Numbered from the stretch's first letter, positions 10,380 to 23,374 are shown. The stretch is 64,000 bases of DNA from Eragrostis nindensis (GCA_012490785.1 JAAXCT010000243.1:682001-746000), one strand, 5' to 3'. Notes: generated by a model not told the origin, from the sequence alone. Made by a program: numbers and translations.

Positions 10380-11802
10380 CTAGTACATTGCCCGTGCTAA
10401 CGCTACGGTGAAAATTTGTTGAAAGCAAATCAAACAAAGCATACAAAGCATTGACATATGTAAAAGAAGGTATGAAATGAGATGGATGTATTGAGCACTG
10501 CAGTAGTTACAGATTGACCTGAAATCATACAGTCCTGAAATCATAACAGAAAACATTTTATTTCACAGATGCCCGTGCATTGCCACGGGCTGTCGAAAAA
10601 AATATACAAGTAATATAACCAGTCTTAGTTTTTAAACATATTTAATTGGAACCGTTGAAGTTTATGTTTGAAAAGAGCCGGTTAATTTAGTTTGGTCTGC
10701 GTGAACTTTTTTAGAGCTAATACACTATATTTGAATTTTTTGAATATTTAAAGTTGTTTTTGCCCACTTAATAAAATGTTTTTGTTAGAGTGTAACCTTT
10801 TTTTTTGTATATGGATTCTTTTGTTTCAGATCGCTGGAAGTACCTTTCTTGCTGGTTGGTCTCCTGAGATGAATCGTTTTGGATTAGGATTCTGGTTACT
10901 GTGCACGTTTATATGGGCTGGCGCTTACAGATGTAGGTCCAATTCAGAAAATAGATGGCCCATGTTCTGTTCTGTTCTTCTTCCGTGAAGCGTCGCAAGT
11001 TCTGTTGTTGTTTCTTTTCCTCGCTCGCTCTCCGAGCTGCTGCGGCGAGCTTACCCAGTATCCACCTTTCCCTTTCCACGTTCTCTTTCTTCGTGCTGCT
11101 ACGGCGAGCCCGCTGGCCTTTCTCACCCTCGGCAGTAATCATCAAGCATCTGTCCCTGGATCGCCGCCGGCGCGCAGACGGAGATGGAGGCGCAGGGAGG
11201 CATGGTGAGGAGTTGAGCTCAGCTGGCCAGATGATGCCGCTCTTCCGGCCACCGCAGCTCAGCAAACCGCCGCTGCCCAAAGCCAAGGTCGTAGCTCGAC
11301 AGGGGGAGTGTTTCGTCTTTGTGGTCGGGAATTACGTCGAGCAGCTGGAGCGCGCCCACCTGTGCCGCACCATTGCGCGCGCCCGGGGCTTCAACCCTGT
11401 GGCTACGACATCAAGCTCCGCTGCAGCGGCAGCGATGCCGAGTACCGCGCGGCGAGGCGCGCCAGGTTCGAAGATTGGGAGGAGCAGGTGGCCGGGCCTG
11501 GGCGAGGCGCGCCGGGTTCGCCGATTGGGAGGTGCCTGCTGGGAGAGTTGGGGCAGCAGGATGCGCGGAGGATGAGGGCGGGGACGCGGCGGGGGCAGGC
11601 GGCGTCGACGACCGGACGCGGGTGAGCGCGCGGGTTGGGGTGGAGAGGGAAGGATGCGGGCGCGGGGTTGACGCGGTGTGGCGGTTGAGGCGCCGAGTAC
11701 TGTAGCAAGTGGGGCCCACATGTCGGCGCCGAGTACTGTAGCGAGCACGGCGACGGACGACCACCGGCCACCACCAACTCCTTCTTTTAAAGATAGTAAA
11801 GA
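10380..11802 (-). mobile_element. Helitron-like element (non-autonomous), probable
   Basis: On the minus strand the left boundary ends in CTAG followed by T, preceded by a short GC hairpin (GCCCGTGCTAACGCTACGG on the plus strand), the usual form of a grass Helitron 3' end. The right boundary on the minus strand begins TCTTTACTATCTTTAAAAG and then AAGGAG, which resembles grass Helitron 5' ends. The 5' flank is T, not the expected A, so the exact boundary is unsure. A second hairpin of the same type (GCCCGTGCATTGCCACGGGC) lies at 10570-10589, suggesting nested or partial copies. The interior 11140-11620 is GC-rich and may be captured exon DNA. No Rep/helicase is present. Confidence 0.45.
11281..11640 (+). 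pseudogene. GC-rich captured coding-like fragment, unidentified
   Basis: A coding-like stretch on the plus strand (GECFVFVVGNYVEQLERAHL, then after a frame change GYDIKLRCSGSDAEYRAARR) suggests a broken exon inside the Helitron-like element. I do not recognise the parent gene. Two near-identical 30-base stretches around GCGAGGCGCGCCAGGTTCG (11452 and 11502) form a short internal duplication. Confidence 0.3.
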
Positions 11803-12687
11803 AATGCATTTCGGGAAAAGGATTTTGACCTATTCACTGAGCAGGAGAGGTTGAGCATTCCAGTATTCCGATGTAACACTCGTTTGGTGCTGGTCAGTTG
11901 GCACGTACCCGTACGCCGTGCGAGGGGCGTGAGCAACGGCCGGCCGATTAGTTGTCGTCCTCACATGGAGCGAAGCTGTCGCTCCGGTCTGTGCCAACAC
12001 CCGACACGCGTTGAACTCTTCGCTTCCTCCAGCTCTGACCTCTGAGCATCACCAGCTCTGACCTCTGAGCATCACCCCCTTTTTTTTTCCCCTGAACTTT
12101 CTTTCTTTTTAAGAGTTGTATTGTATAAACAGTTCATCGCAGCTCTTGATGAACATGATTTACTCGTGGCTTTCTAGAACACAAATCCATGGCATGCATC
12201 TCAATATGTTTTAGCTCTGTCGGGTATTCCTAACTGGCTAACTATATATCTGTTTAATGGGTATACCGGAGTCCGGATAAACCACAGCGACGTGCCTTCT
12301 TGGCGAAACAGCAATCCAGACGGTACACGGAACAGTGACTGGACTGCAGCCATACAAGTGCAGGACGCATGAATTTTAAAAATTATTTTTTACTCGCAAA
12401 AACTGGAGTTCAGGAAATAGTTTCTTTGCCAAGAGGAATTGTAGAACGAACTCGATCTACTGATACAACAGTAACAAAAACATACGATTAGGTTTCTGAC
12501 AGTTCAGAGTCCACACACGCTACTCACAGTTCAGAGCACATGTTTAAGTAACTATAATCGCAGAGGATTGGATAAAATTTCATGAGAAATGTGGATGAAC
12601 ACTATTGATTGGATTCAACCAAATTACCAAAGCCGCAGGAGTAGCCCATGCCAATACGCCTGGCTGGCTGGCTCCGTCCGACACACA
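11803..12687. other. Intergenic DNA upstream of FAH
   Basis: No gene seen. It contains a tandem pair of a 23-base unit (AGCTCTGACCTCTGAGCATC plus ACC, about 12031-12077). Confidence 0.5.
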
Positions 12688-12689
12688 TC

Positions 12690-12697
12690 TATTTATA
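12690..12697 (+). promoter_or_regulatory. TATA box for FAH
   Basis: TATTTATA lies 72-79 bases upstream of the FAH start codon, giving a short leader of about 45 bases if transcription starts 30 bases downstream. Confidence 0.55.
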
Positions 12698-12768
12698 CGG
12701 GCCGTGTCGTAATAGCAGCAGCACAAGGCAACAACCACGAGCAGAGAGACAGACAGAGAGGCGGAGCA

Positions 12769-15700
12769 ATGGCGGAGGCGAAGCAGCTGCGGTCGTTCGT
12801 GGAGGTGCCCGCGGACTCGCACTTCCCCATCCAGAACCTGCCCTTCGGGGTCTTCCGCCGGAAGGGCGCCTCCTCCGTCTCGCCGCCGCGGCCGGCCGTC
12901 GCCATCGGCGACTTCGCGCTTGACCTCGCCGCCGTCGCCGACGCCGGGCTCTTCGCCGGGCCCGTGCTCTCCGGCTCGACATGCTTCCACCAGGTATTGG
13001 TTCTTCCCTGTTAATTGATCCATTGCTGGTTGGGCTGAGCTTGATTTTTCGCATGGCGAAGTAGGTGGGTGGGTGAAAAGATTGAAGATTTGGGCATTTG
13101 CAGCGACTAGTTACAGTGTTGACTTGGAAAATAATTAATTGGTGGTTGATTTGGTTTAATGATGCTATGAGCAGGAAACGCTGAACATGTTCTTGGGCAT
13201 GGGACGTCCGGCGTGGAAAGAGGCGCGCGCCACGCTCCAGAAAATTCTCTCAGGTCCTCCTCTTCCTTATGTTCTTGCTTCGAGGCCGCAAATATTGCAA
13301 GTTTGCAACTAATAGTGCTTGATGACAATCCTCAGCATTATGTCAGATTACAAAGAGTGAACCATGTCCAGAAGGATACTTCTCTTAACTTTTCTTTCCT
13401 CACTGCTTCGCAGCTGATGAGCCTGTCTTGCGTGACAATGAGGCCTTGAGAAAGAAGTGTCTGGTGCCAATGGTGAGTGAGCTCGATTTATCTACTTCAT
13501 TTTTCTCTTTTTTTTCTTAAAATAACAAAAGGGATCACTGAGGAAATCAATAAGGCCCTGTTTTGATCATGCAGAGTGATATAGAGATGGTTCTACCAAT
13601 CAACGTAGGTGCCTACACAGATTTCTTTTGTTCTGTGCACCATGCAAGGAATTGTGGGTTTATCTTCCGTGGGCCGCAGACTCCAGTCAGTCCAAACTGG
13701 TAAGTAATTTTTTTGGCAATTTACTGTCTTGACACTAAAAAATTTGTATTAGTTGAGTTGGGGTATAGATTGCAGCATATCTGTTCTCCTATAGTATATG
13801 TAGGAACCTATCTTTTTTGCAAATTGAAGTGTGTGTGGTCCGATCCTACTACTTGTTAGACAGGTCATGTACTGTGAATGTCTTGTAAGAGTAAAATCTT
13901 AGCACCCGTAGCGTTGGCTGTTAATATGCTCAATCATCATGAATATCAAAAATCTATTTTTGTTTATTTGCTGAATACTATCGCTTATAGCACTTATATT
14001 TTCTGAACTATATACATGTGATCTCATGTAACTAACTGCAACATACTTTTTCTTCACTCAGGTTTCATCTTCCAATAGGTTATAATGGACGGGCATCATC
14101 TGTAGTTGTGTCTGGAACGGATATTCCTCGACCCAGGTGAGCGTTCTCAAAATACTTAAATAACATATTTGGTTGTCTGATAGAAATTTGAGTTTGTCTA
14201 TTTAGAATGGTGAAAAGAAATAGCTAACATGAGAATCTTGACATGTTGATCATATTTCTCTGTTTTCCAGAGGACAAGGCCATCCGGCAGGAAACTCTGC
14301 ACCTTACTTTGGTCCTTCTCAGAAGCTTGATTTTGAACTTGAGATGGTTAGCCCCTTACAACCCTCTTTACGTGTTCTTGCATCTGTAATCAACCTACCT
14401 ATCCAATAAAGCTGTTTAGTCACTCCCAACTTCCCAAGCATCACTGATGTCTAATTATCATTTTTATGACTACATATAAATTAGTTGTGCTTTATGTCAA
14501 CGATAATTTTACCTTGATCCTAATTGTTGCTGCTTTCAGGCTGCCGTTGTTGGTCCTGCAAATGAATTGGGCAAACCTATCGATGTTAATGATGCTGAAG
14601 AACATATTTTTGGCCTAGTGTTAATGAATGACTGGAGTGGTATTGTATCCTTTTCAGATTTCATTAGTACTGTCTTTAGTTGCATTATGTGATTGTACTG
14701 AGTTATATGTAACATGACAGCCAGGGATATCCAGGCTTGGGAGAGTATGCCTCTTGGACCTTTCCTTGGGAAAAGCTTTGGTAAGATACCTTCCCTGTTT
14801 TGGACACAAGCACTAAAACCTATTTTATATAGGTTGGAAGCCATGCACATTTATTTCCTGACATACTTGAGTTGTTTTCATTTTTGGTCCCATATTTCAG
14901 TTATGGCCTGAAAATTTACTTATTAAAATCTTATAATTTTTCTAGGCACAACAATATCGCCTTGGATTGTCACTCTGGATGCTTTAAAGCCTTATGCCTG
15001 TGAGGCTCCTAAGCAGGTTAGTAAATGGTGTCTTCACCCTAGGGCTATGGTTAACCAACTAATTCAATTTTTATAATCACTATTTTTATTACTTCAATCT
15101 GCAGAGAACTAATTAGCTTTGCTTGCAGGAACCTGAACCTTTGCCGTACTTAGCTGAAAAGAATCACATAAACTACGACATTCCACTTGAAGTACAAATC
15201 TGTTACATCGCATTTTTGTTTTTACTTGTGTCTATATGATTAAAATTGATCTGACTGGTGCCCTGTTTTTCCACTGCAAGGTCTGGATTAAGCCCAAAGA
15301 TCAAAGTGAAGCATCTGTTGTGGCAAAGACTAATTTCAAACATTTGTAAGAACCCTGATTATTTGTTTGCCTCTTTCAGTGCTCATGTTTTTAGTTGGAT
15401 GCAACGTTTCATCCATATTCTGCGTATGTTTGCCTTCTTGTATAACCATGAAACATTATTGTTTCCACAGGTATTGGACGGTGACGCAGCAGCTAGCACA
15501 CCACACAATCAATGGATGCAACATGAGACCAGGGGATATTTTTGCAACTGGCACACTCAGTGGACCTGTAAGGAAGAAACATCGGATATGTCAATGTAGA
15601 GTTTCTTACACATATGAATTCTTATCTTTTTATATCTGTCGTTTCAGGAACCAGAATCCCTAGGGTGTCTACTGGAGCTAACATGGAACGGGGAGAAGGA

Positions 15701-15958
15701 GATACCGGTGGGAAATTTAACCCGCAAGTTTCTTGAAGATGGGGATGAAGTCATCTTGACCGGTTGTTGCAAGGTACGGTGAACTCATCTTTCCTGATCT
15801 CTTTCATGGAATAAATTTGGCTGGGTGCATAGATCAATTCAATATTGCTATAAAGATGGTGGATTGTGTTCTGATTGCATGTACTGCTTTCGCAGGGTGA
15901 AGGCTACAACATTGGATTTGGAACTTGCACAGGGAAGGTTCTGCCGGCGCTTCCATGA
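12769..15958 (+). CDS. FAH: Fumarylacetoacetase (fumarylacetoacetate hydrolase)
   Basis: Fourteen exons join in phase to 427 aa: 12769-12993, 13175-13253, 13414-13472, 13575-13699, 14062-14136, 14271-14346, 14540-14639, 14721-14780, 14946-15016, 15129-15191, 15281-15345, 15471-15567, 15648-15773, 15896-15958. The enzyme splits fumarylacetoacetate to fumarate and acetoacetate, the last step of tyrosine breakdown (cytosolic). The N-terminal SH3-like part (HFPIQNLPFGVF) precedes the catalytic domain. Metal and active-site residues known from mammalian FAH are matched: Asp137 (YTDFF), His144 (VHHA), Glu210 and Glu212 (FELEM), Asp244 (LMNDWSARDIQ). The conserved RPGD-TGTLSGPEPES block and the ending GEGYNIGFGTCTGKVLPALP are present. 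The acceptor of exon 11 is AAG, slightly unusual but required by the frame. Length is normal for the family. In plants loss of this enzyme is linked to cell death under short days; that role is known from Arabidopsis and is only inferred here. Confidence 0.95.
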
Positions 15959-16477
15959 GCCCACACGTCTTCAGTTGTCCAGTGTCTCAAGAGAGCATGC
16001 AGTGCTTCTATGTGTCTTTACGGCTTATTAGTGATGGTTATTAAATAATAGTAGGGTTGATGGATATTGTTCTCTGGTGAAAATAAGAGCTCATCCTTAA
16101 GCGCCAGTAAATCATTGCATGAAGTGGTTGGTAGGGATCTGGTAAAGCAAACAGCATTGGTATGTGCATCACAGATTACGCATGCAAATCTATCACAATA
16201 TTCATATAAAAAGAAGATATAATATATATTCTCTAATAAATTAGCAGTACATTATACATGCCTACTAGTACGTTACAAATGGATTCCTCTTGCATTGTGT
16301 TGCTCAAATCAAAAGTAGGAAGAAAAAGAAGAGATTGAGCATGGCAGAAGGAATGCATGGATGTCCATCCATCCGGTAATCAATGAATGGATCCATGGAC
16401 GAGGAATGGTGGGAGACGGAGGATCGATCCTCTGGTAGTCAAGAAAGAAAAAGAGAGAGAGAGAAGATTAATTAAAG
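15959..16477. other. Convergent intergenic region, FAH and polygalacturonase 3' ends
   Basis: Only about 520 bases separate the two stop codons, so both 3'UTRs must lie here. No further gene seen. Confidence 0.7.
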
Positions 16478-17793
16478 TTAGATGCATGCGAGCTCCTTGG
16501 CGACGCCGCTGCTCTTTCCGATGGCGTTGTGGCAGACGGCCATACTCTTGTTGTCTGCCTTGTTGTACTTGACGTCGACGTTGATCATCTGCACGCCCTG
16601 GCACGGGATGTTGTTGGCGCAGTTGAGCGTGACGACCTCCGGTGTGTTGGACGTGCCGTGGATGTTCTTGAAGATGATGTCGTTGACGGCGACCTTGGAC
16701 GCCCCGGACTTGACGCAGATGTTGTTGGGGCAGTACTTCTGGTCGATGATGATGGGGTAGGAGACGTTGTCCATGGTGATGCCGTCGTAGAGGAACTTGG
16801 AGGCCCTGAGCGCCGACTTGGAGTCCTCGTAGGACTTGATGCGCAGGCCGTTGGTGGCGCCGACGATGGTGGTGTCGGTGACGGCCACGTCCTCGACGTC
16901 CTTCTCGTCCTTGTAGCGGCCGAGGCTGCCGACGCTGATGCCGTGGCCGGGGCCGCAGCGCGATCCCTTGACGCGGATGGTCTTGCAGCCGGGGCCGATG
17001 GAGATGCAGTCGTCGCCGGTGCCGATGGTGGTGTCCTTGATGGTCACGTTGGTGGAGTCGCCGATGTGGATGCCGTCCGTGTTGGGGCTGTCCCCGGGCG
17101 CCGTGATGTTCACCTTCTCCACCAGCACGTGCTTGCTCTCGTAGATGTTCATGTGGAAGAACTTGCTGTTGAGCAGCGTGATGCCGCGGACCTGCGCGTT
17201 CGTCACGTAGTCCAGCACAAGGCTCTGTATGTATATATGCATAGATGGATTGGATTTCCTTTAGTTTTCCAGCAGCAGAATCTATTAACCAATTCATTGA
17301 ATTCACTACGCATACGTACGTTGGGGAGGATCTTGCAGTTGTAGTTCTTGGCGCACTCGTTGTTCTTCCACACCAGCGGGCCCTGCCCGTCGATGATGCC
17401 GTGCCCGTTGATGGACAGGTTGTCGACGTGCATGATCTCGATCCAGTTCTTCTTGTACGCCTTGAGGTCGCCGGTGCCCAGCAGGTTGCCGTCGAGCCGG
17501 ATGATGATGGAGCTGGTGCAGGGGCCCGCCAGCTCCAGCGACCCCGTCAGGTAGTTGCCCGGCGGGATCAGGATCTTCTGCGTCCCCGTCGCCGCGCACG
17601 CGTGCTTCCACGCCTGCAAGATCGCCGCCGTGCTGTCCGACTTGCCGTCACCGCGCGCGCCCAGCTTCGTGATGTCGAGGGGGCCCGCCGGCACCGACGA
17701 CGCCACCTGGTCGGCGCGCGCCGGCGAAGCCGCCGCCGCCAGCAGCAGCGCAGCCGCCGCGAGCGTCACCGCGACGTTGTTGCCGAACGCCAT
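16478..17793 (-). CDS. Exopolygalacturonase, pollen type (GH28)
   Basis: Two exons, 17793-17320 and 17224-16478, join in phase 0 to 406 aa, with donor GTACGT and acceptor ACAG. Residues 1-27 form a secretion signal ending in ARA, so the product is predicted to enter the cell wall space and hydrolyse de-esterified pectin. The GH28 signature residues are all seen: NTD (206-208), DD (229-230, GTGDDCISIG), His252 (GPGHG) and RIK (286-288). The sequence resembles the grass pollen exopolygalacturonases, some of which are known allergens. High GC in the third codon position produces long antisense open frames that are not genes. A TATA-like ATAAATA lies on the minus strand at 17841-17847, about 50 bases upstream of the ATG. 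Confidence 0.93.
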
Positions 17794-17840
17794 TTCGTCT
17801 TCAAATGCGTGTGGTGCGTGAGACTGGCGGCGAGCTCGGG

Positions 17841-17847
17841 TATTTAT
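17841..17847 (-). promoter_or_regulatory. TATA box for the polygalacturonase
   Basis: ATAAATA on the minus strand, 48-54 bases upstream of the start codon. Short spacing implies a very short 5' leader. Confidence 0.5.
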
Positions 17848-18439
17848 GCGGCGACGACGACATGCGCGCGTGCATGGCGCGAACCCACGAGCCTTGGCGT
17901 CCTCTGCTTTTTTTGGTTCATTCGAACGTTAGTCGGTTCCCCGTTGAACTCTGAGCGATTCTGGCGAGGTACCAGTCCAACAGATTTTGAGCAGGCGAGC
18001 GATATGGCGCCTCGGAGATCGGTTTTAACATTCTGTCCACCCAAGTTAAAATTCTTCTTTAGTAAATGCCAGAGGTCCCGCTTAATTATGCCGACTGCAA
18101 ACAAAATGTCAGAGTCAAGCGATGTTTCCAGGCTCAACAGTAAACAGGCCAATTCTGTAACCTGCATATAACCAGATTGGCATTTGTTGCACAATCATTT
18201 CACATATATTCAGCAGTGGACAGCATCTAAGCCTGTCCTGAATTATTGAACAATCAACCATGAATTGTTTCAGAAAAAGGAAAAAGATGGCATGAAAGCA
18301 TGGAACTACCTCCTGTACACGAATCAATACTGCAAACAGTGGTGTTTGCAATAAGAAAAAAAAATAACATGTCGGTTTGGGTGTTCGCTTGGTGCAATTA
18401 GCAGTTTCTGTTAGCACAATGAGAGCGTGGGACCAGTCT
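17848..18439. other. Polygalacturonase promoter region and HMA4 3' flank
   Basis: No separate gene seen. The HMA4 3'UTR on the minus strand should occupy the right part. Confidence 0.55.
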
Positions 18440-21400
18440 TCAAACCAAATCCGAGCCATCCCTGGTCACCGGCACGTCTTCTACGTGCAACGGTTTCTTG
18501 TAGAGCTGGAGGAGAAGCGAGGAGCAGACGACGCTAACTGACGAGGCTGCCATGCATGCCCCAGCAAGCCAAGGGGGAAGCCGGATGCCCGTGAATGGGA
18601 ACAGGACGCCTGCGGCTACCGGCATCCCCAGTATGTTGTAACCCAGGGCCCAGACGTAGTTCAGCCGGATCCGTGACAGGGTCTTCCGTGAAAGATCAAT
18701 GGCAGTAATAACATCCTCGAGGCTGCTCTTCATCAGGACAATGTCGGCTGCCTCGATGGCGACGTCCGTGCCAGCGCCGATTGCCATGCCTACATCTGCT
18801 GCAGCCAGGGCTGGCGAGTCATTGATCCCATCACCAACCATCGCCACTGTTAATCCTTGCATCTATGGAAAGGGGAAAAAAAACATGTAAGCAAAAATAT
18901 TAATGGTAGCATCAGATTTAGTCCCAGCAGAAAGGAGAAATGACTGTACCTGCAGGTCCTTGATTTTTTCAGCTTTTCCAACTGGATCAGTTTCAGCAAA
19001 TACAGAGCTGATCCCGACTTCCTTTGCTATGGATTTCGCTGTAGCCCAGTTATCACCTGTCACCAAGATACTGGAAATGCCCATTGAGCGAAGGTATGAA
19101 ATGACATGCCCTGCCTCGGGCTTCAGAGGATCCGATACAGCAAGAGCCCCACAGATAACCCTGTCTATAGCAACAAGGACACAAGTCCTAGCAAGCTCTT
19201 CCATTTCGGACATGTATGCCTCCACATCAGGACTCAATGGAACCTCAAATTCTTGCATGAGTCTTTTATTTCCAACCAAAACCAGCTTGCCTTCAACGTT
19301 GGCACTGACTCCTGCCCCTGGATGCACCTCAAAGTCTTTTGATTCCATCATGTGATCACTGCTAACTGCATATTGCTCCCTGAGCTTCTTTGTGTGCTCA
19401 ACAATTGCTTTTGACAGAGGATGCTCGCTGTTTGCCTGGCAAAGGTAGAAAAGCATCAGAAAGAGGTCTAATATACCAGTGTTCGCAGTTCACTAACTAG
19501 CATTTATGTGGCAAGATTTTGTGTTGTAAAGAAACAAACCTCAGCACTAGCAGCCAAATCACAGAGTTCCAGAAGTGGTGTCTTCGAGAATATCTTTGTT
19601 TGAACGACAGAAGGTTTACCAACAGTCAGGGTTCCGGTTTTATCAAATATGATGGATTTTATCTGACAAGAGAGCATGAATGCATTAGTTCAGTAGGGCT
19701 CATTGGAAATTGAAATGACGTACTTCTTATACTAGTTGATACACCCTTTTGATTGGAGTTGCCAAAAATCTTAGCACAATCATTTCAAGTATTTGGAATT
19801 TGTTCAAAGTTCTGTGATCCCAGTTCTAGAGGGGTTCATCATGAAACATCTCAGGGAGAAAAAGAAAGGATGGCTTGTTTTACCTTGTGAGCTTTCTCAA
19901 GCGCATTTCCACCCTTGATGAGAACACCTTGTGAAGCACCTTTTCCAGTGGCAACCATTACAGCAGTTGGCGTAGCCAGACCCAGAGCACATGGGCAGGC
20001 GACAACCAGAACAGAAATTCCAAACTGCAGAGCAAGCTCAAAGCTATCCATGCCCACAGGAATCCAATGACGGGGGTAAAGGTGAAGTTGACCAGGTATG
20101 AACCAGCCAAGCCATGTAAGTAATGCAGCCACCACAACCTTGAAATGAGAAGTATTGAGTGTCAAAAATCTATAATGGTAACCTCATGGCACGCATACAT
20201 TGCATGTATCAAGCAGGGTAAGACTTCCCATAAATAACTCATCAGATACCACAGGAAACTATATTCCGATAAGGGAGATAAGGGACGGGAATAAATCAGA
20301 TCATTTACCAAACATATGGAAATAAATTATCAACCAGTCTGCCACATTAAAATGGCAGCACGGTAGATTCTAGACATTTTGCAGCCGAATTCTGGACAAA
20401 GTCTACTCATACTTATCATGTTTTGGTGACCACTGACCAGTTATGAAACAATGGGCAGGAAGGATCTGTCCATGATATGAATTCGCACAAAAGGGAGTGA
20501 AATTGCAGGAGAAAGCAGGTTTTTTTTTTTTTTTTTTTGAGGAGTAGGAGAAAGCAAAAGTTAACTTACAGTTGGAACAAAAAAACGTGAAATCTTGTCT
20601 GCCAACTTCTGCACTGGAGCTCTTGCAAGTTGAGCTGCTTCAACCAACTGAACTATTTGCGACAAAGCTGTTTCAGACCCGACATGAGTTACCTTCACAA
20701 TTATGCAACCATTATCGTTTACGGTACCCCCAATAACCTGTCGACAACCAATTGAAGCATCAGACCAAATAGATGAGAATTAAACCAAATAAATACAGCA
20801 GAATCCAGAAATTCTAACCCTGTCTCCTGGTTTCTTTGCAATAGGCCTTGCTTCCCCAGTTATCATACTTTCGTTGACATGGCTTTGACCTTTGATAACA
20901 ACACCATCAACAGGAACTTTTTCACCAGGGACAATCTTAATGACATCGTTTCTTTGAAGTAATTGGGTGCTGATCCCTGTTTCTGAAATGGCATTTCCGT
21001 CCTTGTCCAAAGTAAGAAGACAAGCTGTTTCTGGTGCAAGCTGCGTCAACTTTGACAAAGCATCTGATGTCTTTCCCTTTGCCACCACTTCCAGATACTT
21101 TCCCAGCAATATAAAAGATATCAACATAGCACTAGTTTCAAAAAAATCATTCCCTTCAAATGATTTTGATGTTAGCGCTTTCAGAACTATATACACAGAA
21201 TAGAAGTAGGCAGCATTAGTTCCCAGAGCAACCAGCACATCCATGTTTGAATATCCTCGTTTCAGTGCATGATAGGCTCCAATATAAAATCTACAATTAG
21301 AAAAATAACATATGGAATCACAAGGTGTAATTGTGCAAGGTAGAATTTTTAGTTAACGATAGTTGTGCAAGAGATGAGTGTGTACCTCCAACCAATAATA

Positions 21401-22703
21401 AATTGGACTGGGGAACATAGCAACCATCTGAGTAGCATGCCGATCGTCAGGTTGTTGCAGATTTTATATGACAACCAGTCCCCAAAAGGTGAAAGCATAG
21501 GAAGGACCATGGAGAACAGGAATACAGGAACCGAAAACAGGCAACTCCAGAGAAATTGGTTCCTGTAGTTCCTAATTTCGTGATTTCTCTCTGCTTCCCT
21601 TTGCTTTGGTGGTGAATACAAGCTAGCATTAAAGCATTTAGGGGGCTGTGCAGCATCCTGAATGCGCTGAATAAGTAACCGTGGACCAGTAACATCAGGG
21701 TCATATGCAACTTTTATTGTCTGCTCAGCCATATCCCATTCAACATTGGTCACTCCATCTGTAGCTTCCAGTACCGACTGAATGAGCTTGGTATCTTCGG
21801 GGGAATTCACACCCTGAAGTTTTAGGTGCACTTTGTTCACATCCTCCCCAGAACTGATGAGTTCTGCCCCAAAGCCAGCATCTTCAACGGCCTCAACTAT
21901 AAGATCACGGCTGGTGACATTTGGATCAAAGTGGACCTTAGCTTCCTCTAGGGCAAGCCCCACAACAGCTTTTTTCACACCAGGTACCATCTGAAGTGCG
22001 CGTTCGATGGATTCAGAACAGCTTGTACAAGCCATTCCTTTTATCCGAAGCCTGCACACAGCAATTTCTTGTTCTTGAAGTTCGTCAACCTCATAGCTGA
22101 GGTCCTCAATAGCTTCTTTTATCGTTCTCGCCTGGTAAAGTAAATCACTGCTTAGTAAATATGATAAATAAAACCTATAGCATAGTATATTTCATCATTA
22201 CTTTATGATTAATTGGATCAATGAAGTAAATAGATGTGCGTGCATGGATAGAAGAAGATCACTACAAGTCGAATAAGTAGGGAGAAGATCATATAGTTCG
22301 TTTACTATCTTGCCAATCCATTTGTGAACATAGATTGGTAATGTATACATGGAGTCCTATGATTTATCATGTTGTCATTGGGAGATTGCCCACACAATGA
22401 AAAAAAAATCATGGTGTACTCAATGAGTTATGACAATCTTACATCGGTTTCCTCCGGCCTGTACTGAACAACAGCCTGGCCCTGAAGCACAGAGACATGG
22501 ATGCTCTCAACACCTTTCAAGGCCGCCACAACGGTCTCTATCGACACGGCACAGGAAGCGCAGGACATGCCCCGGACACTGAACACGGCCTTCCTCGTCT
22601 TCCTCTCCTTCCGCGAGGAAGCTCTGACTGGAGAAACACTGGAGCCTCCATCTGATAGCGGGAGAAGCGGCTCCTTGAGGTGGCTCTCTCCATTCTGCTC
22701 CAT
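18440..22703 (-). CDS. HMA4: Copper-transporting P1B-type ATPase (rice HMA4 / Arabidopsis HMA5 type)
   Basis: Eight coding exons on the minus strand join in phase to 977 aa: 22703-22443, 22131-21386, 21290-20819, 20737-20570, 20138-19884, 19662-19540, 19435-18950, 18862-18440. It pumps Cu(I) across a membrane using ATP; the rice relative loads copper into root vacuoles. Two N-terminal metal-binding domains carry CxxC (GMSCASC with Cys48/Cys51, GMACTSC with Cys122/Cys125). A third, degenerate HMA-like region (VHLKLQGVNSPEDTKLIQSV) lacks the cysteines. Further motifs are TGEA (480-483), the transmembrane CPC (597-599), the phosphorylation site DKTGT (Asp641), the class-specific HP (680-681) and GDGIND (847-852). 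Length equals the rice protein as I recall it (about 978 aa). The symbol follows rice usage; Arabidopsis HMA4 is a different, zinc-type pump. Confidence 0.93.
20507..20556 (-). mobile_element. Poly(A) micro-insertion with 11-bp target duplication in HMA4 intron
   Basis: AGGAGAAAGCA at 20507-20517 recurs at 20546-20556, with a run of about 19 T and GAGGAGT between. It lies in the intron between coding exons 4 and 5. Confidence 0.6.
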
Positions 22704-22705
22704 CC

Positions 22706-23373
22706 CTGTCCCAAAAACACCAAGGTCAAGAAGATACGAGATTTCACCAATGAATTAAATGTTCGTTCTGATATGAGCAACTGAACAAAGTCGTTGTCAA
22801 CCAAACTAGCAGCATCTGAATTACGGGCCCAGGTTGATTCATGCACATGGTGCAATCACAATAATCAGTAAACAGAGCAGCAGCAAGGTTGCAGGATAGC
22901 TGAAGTCAGGCTATGTTGCTATCAATTTACGAGTCCCCGATGAACAATCATGTAAATAGTGCATGTACGGAACTGTCTCAAACACTTCATTTATTAAACC
23001 CCATGTCCTGAAAAGGGAACCAAAAACAACTCAACAACCACTGACGCACACAGCAACTTGTGACGCTGCGACAAGTTGACAACGAGAGTTTCGCCAATTA
23101 TTTTTCAAAAATACAGGGAGAAACGGCGGCTTAGTGCACCATTGCTAACAAGAAACCAGCGTATCAATCGATCAACCAAACTATAATTAACGGCTGCAAC
23201 GCCACTGGTGGGGACTGGGGACGAAAACCAGAGAGGCGGAAAAAAAAAAGGGAGGCAAAACCTCCGCTCCGATCAATCAAACCCCAAACCGCGAACAGGG
23301 ATGCGGCGGCGACACGAGGGCCGGAGCAGGTTCCGGCGCAGGGCGGGAACGTGGGGAGTGGGCGGGTGCTCAC
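22706..23373 (-). other. Likely 5'UTR intron of HMA4
   Basis: On the minus strand a strong donor GAG|GTGAGC lies at 23374/23373 in a CpG-rich leader. A GACAG acceptor (22707-22706) ends only two bases before the start codon at 22703. A leader intron of 668 bases is inferred; the untranslated first exon would run from 23374 to roughly 23600. Confidence 0.5.
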
Positions 23374-23374
23374 C

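Noticed and set aside
16529..17344. 271-residue plus-strand frame opposite the polygalacturonase
   Set aside because: Shadow of a GC3-rich coding exon; Val/Asp/Gly-rich composition and no domain, whereas the minus strand has full GH28 motifs.
17245..18171. 308-residue plus-strand frame
   Set aside because: Antisense to polygalacturonase exon 1 and its promoter; Arg/Val-rich, low complexity, no family features.
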